Origin: Prevotella sp. CAG:1320 | GTDB taxonomy: Bacteria; Bacteroidota; Bacteroidia; Bacteroidales; Bacteroidaceae | DNA: 19,473 bases | Assembly: GCA_000435635.1 (NCBI GenBank) | Contig: FR882090.1 | Location: 1 to 19,473 of the forward strand | Direction: 5' to 3' | In this document: positions 14,310 to 19,473 of the stretch, one piece after another | Numbering within the stretch: the first letter of the stretch is position 1 | Layout of the letters: each line of letters opens with the position of its first letter | Notes under the pieces: generated by a model | Database searches by the model: none | The model's input: only the letters and a program-made list of their open reading frames with translations | What the model was told of the DNA's origin: nothing | Program-made: the position numbers and the translations under genes

Positions 14310-15779
14310 ATGATAACATTTATAATCAGCCTTTTGGCGCTCGTTGCGGGATATATGGTCTATGGCAAGTTCATAGCCCGCATGTTTGGTCCCGACAACC
14401 GCCCCACCCCAGCCGTGGCCAAGGCTGACGGCGTGGATTTCGTGGTATTGCCAGGATGGAAGATATTCATGATCCAGTTCCTCAACATAGCGGGAACGGG
14501 TCCCATCTTTGGCGCCATCATGGGCGCCCAATTCGGTCCCTCGGCATATTTGTGGATAGTTCTGGGTTGTATATTCGCCGGAGCGGTGCACGATTACCTG
14601 AGCGGCATGCTGAGCATACGCCACGGGGGCGTGGGACTACCCGAGCTAGTCGGAGAATACCTAGGCGGGCGTACCAAGAAAGTGATGCTGGTGTTCACCA
14701 TATTGCTGCTGATAATGGTGGGCGCGGTGTTTGTCTATAGCCCCGCGATTATCTTGGGCAACATCACGGTAACGCTGGGCGGCTTCGATGCCACTTCCGC
14801 CACATTGGCATGGTGCGTGGTAATCTTCGCGTACTATTTCCTGGCCACCATGATGCCCATTGACAAAATCATAGGCCGCATTTACCCTGTCTTCGCCCTC
14901 TCGCTGCTTTTCATGGCAGTGGCGCTACTGGCGGTATTGCTGGTGAAGTGGCCCGCGTTGCCGGAGCTTACCGACGGCATACAAAACATGAACCCCAAGG
15001 CGGGCAACCTGTTTCCCGCCTTGTTCATCACCATAGCTTGTGGAGCCATCAGCGGTTTCCACGCCACGCAAAGCCCCCTCATGGCCCGTTGCATGAAAAG
15101 TGAGCGACAAGGCCGCCCCATCTTCTACGGTTCCATGATCACGGAAGGCGTAGTGGCCTTGATATGGGCCACGGTGTCCTCCTACTTCTTCTATGGCGGA
15201 GCCGCACAGGAGTTGGGAGCCTCGCTGACAGCCAGCGCACCCGAGGTGGTGACCATCGTGAGCAATGGATGGCTAGGAACCTTTGGCGGCATACTCGCCT
15301 TGCTGGGCGTGGTGGCCGCTCCCATCACCAGCGGAGACACGGCCTTGCGCAGCGCACGCCTCATCATCGCGGAGTTTATCCACTTGGAACAACGCTCCAT
15401 CCCCAAGCGTCTCTATATCTGCGTGCCCCTTTTCCTCGTCACGCTTGCCATGCTGTGGTTCAACATCGCTGACGAAGACGGGTTCAACGTGATATGGCAA
15501 TACTTCGGATGGGCCAACCAAACATTGAGCGTCTTTACCCTGTGGACCCTCACGGTGTATCTGGCGCAAAAGAAAAAGCCCTTCATCGTGACGCTCATAC
15601 CGGCATTGCTGATGACCGCCGTATGCTCCACGTTCCTCTTGATTTCCAAAACCGCGTTGGGACTCAGTGAGAACGTGTCCTACGCGGGCACGGTGATTGT
15701 CGTCTTCGTGGCACTGACATGGTTCATTATTTGGCACAAGAAACAAACGCAAACAAAAAACATAAACACAAAATCATGA
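14310..15779 (+). CDS. cstA: CstA family carbon-starvation transporter
   Basis: A 489-residue polytopic inner-membrane protein of the CstA/BtsT family, whose E. coli members import pyruvate and have been linked to peptide use in starvation. Family landmarks include YGKFIARMFG near the N-terminus, LNIAGTGPIFGAIMGAQFGP, GAVHDYLSGMLSIRHGG, GFHATQSPLMARC and APITSGDTALRSARL. It has at least a dozen hydrophobic segments. It is shorter than E. coli CstA (about 700 residues); the compact form is common in Bacteroidetes as far as I recall. It heads a plus-strand run, and its TGA stop overlaps the ATG of the next gene, an outer-membrane barrel, by four bases. Substrate is inferred from the family only. 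Confidence 0.93.
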   Translation: MITFIISLLALVAGYMVYGKFIARMFGPDNRPTPAVAKADGVDFVVLPGWKIFMIQFLNIAGTGPIFGAIMGAQFGPSAYLWIVLGCIFAGAVHDYLSGMLSIRHGGVGLPELVGEYLGGRTKKVMLVFTILLLIMVGAVFVYSPAIILGNITVTLGGFDATSATLAWCVVIFAYYFLATMMPIDKIIGRIYPVFALSLLFMAVALLAVLLVKWPALPELTDGIQNMNPKAGNLFPALFITIACGAISGFHATQSPLMARCMKSERQGRPIFYGSMITEGVVALIWATVSSYFFYGGAAQELGASLTASAPEVVTIVSNGWLGTFGGILALLGVVAAPITSGDTALRSARLIIAEFIHLEQRSIPKRLYICVPLFLVTLAMLWFNIADEDGFNVIWQYFGWANQTLSVFTLWTLTVYLAQKKKPFIVTLIPALLMTAVCSTFLLISKTALGLSENVSYAGTVIVVFVALTWFIIWHKKQTQTKNINTKS

Positions 15780-16261
15780 AAAAAATCGCGACTTTGCTCG
15801 TGGCCTTGCTCACCGTAGTGACAGCCCACGCACAGTTTGAAGAAGGAAAAGTTTACCTGGGTGGCAGTCTCACGGGCCTGAACCTGAGCTACAATGGCTC
15901 TGAAGACCTGAACTTGGGACTGCAAGCACAAGCGGGCTACATGTTCAGAGACAACTGGATGGTGACGGCGCAAGCGGGCTACAACCACTCCGGCAACGAC
16001 AACATCAGTGACCAGCTGATGGTGGGCGCGGGATTGCGTTACTATATCATCGACAACGGCCTCTTCCTGGGCTTGAACGCCAAGCTGGTGCATGCCAACC
16101 ACAATTACAATGACCTGAAACCAGGACTGGAAGTGGGTTACGCCTTCTTCTTGGGAAAATCCGTGACGCTGGAACCTGCCATCTATTACGACCAGAGCTT
16201 CCGCAACCACAGCGATTATTCCACCATAGGTCTGCGTGTAGGCGTAGGAGTCTATCTCTAA
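15776..16261 (+). CDS. Small outer-membrane beta-barrel protein
   Basis: A 161-residue protein with a signal peptide (KKIATLLVALLTVVTAHAQ, cleavage after A or Q) and a mature part of alternating amphipathic strands. Examples are KVYLGGSLTGLNLSY, NLGLQAQAGYMF, WMVTAQAGYNH, LMVGAGLRYYII, GLFLGLNAKLVHANH, LEVGYAFFLG, VTLEPAIYYDQ and TIGLRVGVGVYL. This pattern suits an eight-stranded OmpA/OmpX-type barrel of the kind frequent in Bacteroidales, and the terminal strand ends on an aliphatic/aromatic pattern as barrels do. ATG 15776 overlaps the cstA stop, so translation is coupled to cstA. Whether it forms a pore or serves cstA is not visible. Confidence 0.88.
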   Translation: MKKIATLLVALLTVVTAHAQFEEGKVYLGGSLTGLNLSYNGSEDLNLGLQAQAGYMFRDNWMVTAQAGYNHSGNDNISDQLMVGAGLRYYIIDNGLFLGLNAKLVHANHNYNDLKPGLEVGYAFFLGKSVTLEPAIYYDQSFRNHSDYSTIGLRVGVGVYL

Positions 16262-16288
16262 ACGTCATCACGGCCATGGCTTGACCGC

Positions 16289-16900
16289 ATGGAACAACAA
16301 TATCCCTCCACTTTATTGGAAAAGGCAGTGGCTGAGTTCGCCAAACTGCCGGGCATAGGCCGCAAGACCGCCTTGCGGCTTGTGCTTCATATGTTGCGCA
16401 TGAGCGAAGAAGACGTGGACCGCTTTGCCAACGCCATCACCACGCTGAGAAAAGAAGTGAGATATTGCAAGATATGTCACAACATCAGCGACACGGACGT
16501 TTGCCCCATCTGCTCAGACCCCCGCAGGGAACGGAACACCATCTGCGTGGTGGAAAACATCAGGGACGTGATGGCCGTGGAGAACACGATGCAATACCGC
16601 GGCCTATACCATGTATTGGGCGGCATCATCTCGCCCATAGACGGCATTGGCCCCGCTGACATCGAGATAGAGTCTTTGGTAGAGCGAGTGGCGGAAGGAG
16701 GGATAGAAGAAGTCATCTTCGCCTTGGGCAGCACCATGGAGGGGGACACCACCAATTTCTATATCTCCCGCAAACTGGCTCCCTATCCCGTGAAGTTAAG
16801 CGTGATAGCCCGCGGCATCGCCGTGGGTGACGAACTGGAATATGCCGATGAGGTCACCCTGGGCCGTTCCATCCGTGACCGCGTGCCTTTCAGCCGCTAG
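16289..16900 (+). CDS. recR: Recombination protein RecR
   Basis: A 203-residue cytosolic RecR, which works with RecO and RecF to load RecA on gapped DNA. It has the standard order: a helix-hairpin-helix ([12 protein letters not shown], about 20-31), a four-cysteine zinc finger (C60, C63, C72, C75), a Toprim domain (about 84-175, with [13 protein letters not shown] and [12 protein letters not shown]), and the C-terminal [20 protein letters not shown]. Length is normal. It starts 27 bases after the barrel gene with no promoter that I can see, so it is probably read from upstream. Confidence 0.97.
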   Translation: MEQQYPSTLLEKAVAEFAKLPGIGRKTALRLVLHMLRMSEEDVDRFANAITTLRKEVRYCKICHNISDTDVCPICSDPRRERNTICVVENIRDVMAVENTMQYRGLYHVLGGIISPIDGIGPADIEIESLVERVAEGGIEEVIFALGSTMEGDTTNFYISRKLAPYPVKLSVIARGIAVGDELEYADEVTLGRSIRDRVPFSR

Positions 16901-16942
16901 CCCACTCCTTTCTATTATAATACACACTCACTCACTTATCAC

Positions 16943-17386
16943 ATGACCATTGCCCAAGCACAACGATATTTGCAGGCGTTCTTCTGGAGTCTCATTATTT
17001 TCTCAGGGATAGCATGCCTTGCCTACGAAATGGAATGGGTTACTTATGCCCCCATCGGCGAGAATCCCCAGCTGACGTTCGCCACCCAAATGATGATGCA
17101 GTTGGTGACCATCGTCTGCGTGCCCGTGGCGCTACGCCTGTTCAAGTGGAAAGTCATTTCCCGCAAACTCCACGCCAATCCCGAAGCATTGCGTTCTTGG
17201 GGAAGCCTGAGGTTGGGACTCATCTGCGTACCCATGCTCATCAATACGCTACTTTACGAACAAACCCAGCTGGCCTCTTTCGGTTACCTGGCCATCATCT
17301 CCTTGCTCTGCCTTTTCTTTATCTATCCCTCCCTGGAAAGATGCAGGGCTGACATCGGGGAAGAAACTACTGGCGAAAAGGAATGA
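16943..17386 (+). CDS. Conserved hypothetical membrane protein, four predicted helices
   Basis: A 147-residue protein that I do not recognise. It has four hydrophobic segments: about 12-28 (FFWSLIIFSGIACLA), 50-65 (MMMQLVTIVCVPVALRL), 88-105 (LRLGLICVPMLINTLLY) and 110-128 (SFGYLAIISLLCLFFI). A short acidic tail (ADIGEETTGEKE) follows. The N-terminus is probably cytoplasmic. The ATG at 16943 follows a 42-base gap after recR. The stop overlaps the start of the glycosyltransferase (ATGA), so the two are translationally coupled, and a role in the same envelope process is plausible but not shown. Confidence 0.8.
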   Translation: MTIAQAQRYLQAFFWSLIIFSGIACLAYEMEWVTYAPIGENPQLTFATQMMMQLVTIVCVPVALRLFKWKVISRKLHANPEALRSWGSLRLGLICVPMLINTLLYEQTQLASFGYLAIISLLCLFFIYPSLERCRADIGEETTGEKE

Positions 17387-18582
17387 AGCTGTCCGTCGTC
17401 ATCGTCAACTACAACGTAAGCTTCTACCTGGAGCAGTGCCTGCGCTCGGTCAAAAAAGCAATCCAAGGACTGCAAGCCGAGGTGTGGGTGGTGGACAATC
17501 ACTCCAGCGATGGCTCCCTGGAATACCTGCGTCCCCACTTCCCCTGGGTGAACTTCCTGCCCAACCTGCATAACGAGGGCTTTTCCAAGGCCAACAACCT
17601 GGCGTTGCGACAATGTCATGGCGAATACGCACTATTGCTCAATCCCGACACCATCGTGGCGGAAGACACCTTGCGGGAAGCCCTACGGTTCATGGAAGCG
17701 CATCCTGACGCGGGAGCCTTGGGCGTGAGGATGCTCAATCCCGATGGCACCTCCGCCCCCGAGAGCAGGCGAGGCATCCCGTCGCCAATGACGGCCTTCT
17801 ACAAGTTGACTGGCCTTTGCCGCCGCTTCCCCCATCATCCCCGCCTCGGACATTACTACATGGGAGGCATTTCCTGGCATGAGCCCCATGAAATAGAAAT
17901 CGTAAGTGGAGCTTTCTGCCTGCTGCGACGCACGGCATTATCGGAAGTGGGCTTCCTGGACGAGGATTTCTTCATGTACGGGGAAGACATCGACCTCTCC
18001 TACCGCCTCTTGCGCCAGGGATACCATAATTATTACCTGCCTGCGTTGATACTCCATTACAAGGGGGAAAGCACCCGCCGCTCCTCGTTCCGTCATGTGC
18101 ACGTCTTCCACGAGGCCATGCTCATCTTCCTGCGCAAGCACTACGCCCACTTCTCTTTCCTCTTGCTCGCGCCCCTGCAACTGGCCATTTACCTACAAGC
18201 CCTACTGGCTTTGACGCGCATGGGTTTTGCACGTGCTCGCCACGTGCTGGGATTCTTCCCCCGCAAGAGACGGAAGTCCAATCCTCTCTATATCTTCCTG
18301 GGACGGGAAAGCTCCCTCAACGAATGCCGTACGCTCGCCCAAGCGCACGGACTGGAAGCCCTATTCGTGGAGGGAAGCATGGAGACCTTGCCGCAAGGCC
18401 ACCTCTCCCGCGCTCTCTCGCTGACTCCTGGAAGGGAAACCTTCGTGGTATACGACACGGAGGCCTATCCCTATTCCGCCATACTCCAGCTTTTCACACA
18501 AGCGCCAAAACCGAAAGTGGCCTTGGGAACCTACGACCCCGCCACCAAGACACTCATCACCCCCAACGAGATATTACGATGA
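17383..18582 (+). CDS. Family 2 glycosyltransferase with extra C-terminal domain
   Basis: A 399-residue protein. The N-terminal GT-A fold (about 1-250) is of the rhamnosyltransferase/WbbL-like branch of family 2. It has SVVIVNYN at 4-11, VVDNHSSDGS with D38, LLLNPDT with the NPD triad at 87-89, and MYGEDIDLSYRLLRQGY near 202 as the acceptor-side motif. It should transfer a sugar from a nucleotide-sugar to a surface glycan at the cytoplasmic face. A hydrophobic stretch (about 257-280) may contact the membrane. The last 100 residues (from about 302, LYIFLGRESSLNECRTLA) look like a small Rossmann-type domain, and I cannot assign them. Both ends overlap neighbours by ATGA. Sugar and acceptor are unknown. 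Confidence 0.9.
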   Translation: MKLSVVIVNYNVSFYLEQCLRSVKKAIQGLQAEVWVVDNHSSDGSLEYLRPHFPWVNFLPNLHNEGFSKANNLALRQCHGEYALLLNPDTIVAEDTLREALRFMEAHPDAGALGVRMLNPDGTSAPESRRGIPSPMTAFYKLTGLCRRFPHHPRLGHYYMGGISWHEPHEIEIVSGAFCLLRRTALSEVGFLDEDFFMYGEDIDLSYRLLRQGYHNYYLPALILHYKGESTRRSSFRHVHVFHEAMLIFLRKHYAHFSFLLLAPLQLAIYLQALLALTRMGFARARHVLGFFPRKRRKSNPLYIFLGRESSLNECRTLAQAHGLEALFVEGSMETLPQGHLSRALSLTPGRETFVVYDTEAYPYSAILQLFTQAPKPKVALGTYDPATKTLITPNEILR

Positions 18583-19094
18583 ACACCACCCTACCCTACG
18601 TCCGCCTCAGAGCCATGGAACCTGAAGACCTGGAATTGCTCTACCAGATAGAGAACGAGCCAGAGCTATGGCAAGTGGGCTGCACCAACGTGCCCTACTC
18701 CCGCTACCTGCTGCGAGACTTCATCACCCGCTCCACGGGAGACATCTATACCGACAAACAGGTCAGGCTCATGGCAGAAAACGCCGAAGGGGAGACCATC
18801 GGCATCGCGGACATCATGAACTTCGACCCTCGCCACCTACGAGCTGAGGTAGGCATTATCATACGCCCCGCCTATCGCCAACAAGGCTACGGACTGGCCA
18901 CGCTCCGCCATCTCCTGGCCTACGGCAAGCGTACGCTCCGCCTCCACCAGCTCTTCGCTATTGTCTCTTGCCGTAACGAGGCTTCCCGCAGGCTCTTCCA
19001 GAAAGCGGGCTTCAATGCCTCTTGCGAGCTGAAAGACTGGCTCTATGAGGATGGGGAATACCACCCCGCCATCGTGATGCAAACTTTTTTATAA
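18579..19094 (+). CDS. GNAT family N-acetyltransferase (RimJ/SpeG-like)
   Basis: A 171-residue acetyltransferase of the GNAT fold. It has VRLRAMEPEDLELLYQIENE at the start, a central strand AEVGIIIRPAY, the acetyl-CoA loop RQQGYG (100-105), LHQLFAIVSCRNEASRRLFQKAGF (motif B) and a tail KDWLYEDGEYHPAIVMQTFL. This arrangement is that of the RimJ/RimL/SpeG group, acting on protein N-termini, small amines or polyamines; which one cannot be told. The start is ATG 18579, overlapping the glycosyltransferase stop; upstream open frame lies inside that gene. It is the last gene of the cstA-recR run. A possible substrate in the preceding glycan pathway is only suggested by coupling. Confidence 0.9.
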   Translation: MNTTLPYVRLRAMEPEDLELLYQIENEPELWQVGCTNVPYSRYLLRDFITRSTGDIYTDKQVRLMAENAEGETIGIADIMNFDPRHLRAEVGIIIRPAYRQQGYGLATLRHLLAYGKRTLRLHQLFAIVSCRNEASRRLFQKAGFNASCELKDWLYEDGEYHPAIVMQTFL

Positions 19095-19110
19095 AAAAAG
19101 GCCATCAAAA

Positions 19111-19142
19111 TTTGGCCATATGGATAAAAAGCAGTACCTTTG
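19111..19142 (+). promoter_or_regulatory. Promoter of the tRNA-Asp pair
   Basis: TTTG (19111-19114), 20 bases, TACCTTTG (19135-19142): a full Bacteroidetes consensus match, with the same -7 octamer as the tRNA-Ser promoter. Transcription should start near 19149, about 20 bases before the first tRNA. Confidence 0.82.
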
Positions 19143-19169
19143 CACTCGCAATTGAGAAACAAGCACTTT

Positions 19170-19246
19170 GGTGCGTTAGTTCAGCTGGTTAGAATACATG
19201 CCTGTCACGCATGGGGTCACGGGTTCGAGTCCCGTACGCACCGCCA
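19170..19246 (+). tRNA. tRNA-Asp (anticodon GUC), copy 1, CCA encoded
   Basis: The acceptor strand GGTGCGT pairs with ACGCACC. The anticodon stem CATGC/GCATG encloses loop CTGTCAC with anticodon GTC, and GGTTCGAGTC is the T loop. Discriminator G at 19243 is followed by an encoded CCA (19244-19246). The eight bases before the gene (AAGCACTT, 19161-19168) are complementary to AAGTGCTT at 19253-19260, so the precursor may close into a longer stem. Confidence 0.97.
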
Positions 19247-19274
19247 ACCAACAAGTGCTTCTCTCTCATCGCAA

Positions 19275-19348
19275 GGTGCGTTAGTTCAGCTGGTTAGAAT
19301 ACATGCCTGTCACGCATGGGGTCACGGGTTCGAGTCCCGTACGCACCG
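19275..19348 (+). tRNA. tRNA-Asp (anticodon GUC), copy 2, no encoded CCA
   Basis: Identical base for base to copy 1 over 74 positions, starting 105 bases downstream. After discriminator G the DNA reads CAA, so CCA must be added enzymatically. The 31 bases between discriminator G of copy 1 and this gene contain no further promoter, so the two are one transcript. Confidence 0.97.
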
Positions 19349-19377
19349 CAATAAACATTAAAAATCAATGTTTTACG

Positions 19378-19430
19378 AAATAAACACCCGATTTTACACC
19401 CAAGAATGTAAAGTCGGGTGTTTATTTTCT
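19378..19430 (+). terminator. Strong intrinsic terminator after the tRNA-Asp pair
   Basis: AAATAAACACCCGA (19378-19391) pairs perfectly with TCGGGTGTTTATTT (19414-19427). A T-G wobble and five more pairs (TTTAC/GTAAA) extend it to about 20 bases with a 10-base loop. T-rich sequence follows (TTCTTTATAA). The A/T-rich stem ends make it usable from both directions. From here to 19473 I see no gene. Confidence 0.85.
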
Positions 19431-19473
19431 TTATAATCATCCTTAAATTTTCGCTCAAACGCTTGGTTTATAT

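Noticed and set aside
16901..16942. TATTATAAT resembling an E. coli -10 box before the small membrane protein
   Set aside because: Bacteroidetes promoters use TAnnTTTG; no such element or -33 box is present here, so a promoter is not supported.
19100..19119. GGCCA/TGGCC inverted repeat after the acetyltransferase gene
   Set aside because: Five-base stem without a following T-tract, and the downstream arm overlaps the tRNA-Asp promoter; not a convincing terminator.
19140..19361. 73-codon plus-strand open frame with an internal repeated peptide
   Set aside because: The repeat is the two tRNA-Asp genes read as protein.

Overview
The window is a stretch of ordinary Bacteroidales chromosome, coding almost wall to wall. 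The evidence is threefold. Promoters are of the Bacteroidetes type (TTTG, 19-20 bases, TAnnTTTG), and I can see four complete ones (tRNA-Ser, nfeD operon, digH, tRNA-Asp) and three partial ones. Shine-Dalgarno signals are generally weak. The gene set matches the order: a DUF1573 protein, a large alpha-2-macroglobulin, a short CstA, a GHL10 glycosidase and a YgbA-like protein. Coding DNA looks moderately GC-rich by eye; I would not name a genus. I see no mobile element, CRISPR array or phage gene.

Layout. At the left edge a minus-strand tRNA-Ser(UGA) and a plus-strand MATE exporter gene diverge. The MATE gene ends by overlapping, tail to tail, a minus-strand operon nfeD - qmcA - wecB-like (4181 to 1640). 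The last member keeps the UDP-GlcNAc 2-epimerase fold signature but has lost most of the expected catalytic residues. A 360-base gap (4182-4541) separates this operon from a plus-strand operon of a 1850-residue alpha-2-macroglobulin without a thioester, a DUF1573 protein and ispH (4542-12032). Next comes a minus-strand pair, digH-like glycosidase then ygbA-like protein (14216 to 12215). Divergent from it runs a long plus-strand run: cstA - outer-membrane barrel - recR - small membrane protein - family 2 glycosyltransferase - GNAT acetyltransferase (14310-19094). Four neighbouring pairs in the window share ATGA stop/start overlaps. Two identical tRNA-Asp(GUC) genes with their own promoter and a strong terminator close the window.

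The most unusual structure is non-coding. Two intergenic arrays, at 4309-4418 and 12083-12192, each hold five units with an exact 22-base period. All units carry a near-palindromic core of the form AACT(A/T)GTTT followed by about 10 variable bases. They lie on either side of the alpha-2-macroglobulin - DUF1573 - ispH operon. The first also forms a perfect 17-base inverted repeat, and the second abuts a perfect 18-base hairpin. I know of no described element that matches this pattern, and it is the best candidate here for something new. The second is the degenerate wecB-like protein coupled to the membrane-quality pair nfeD/qmcA.
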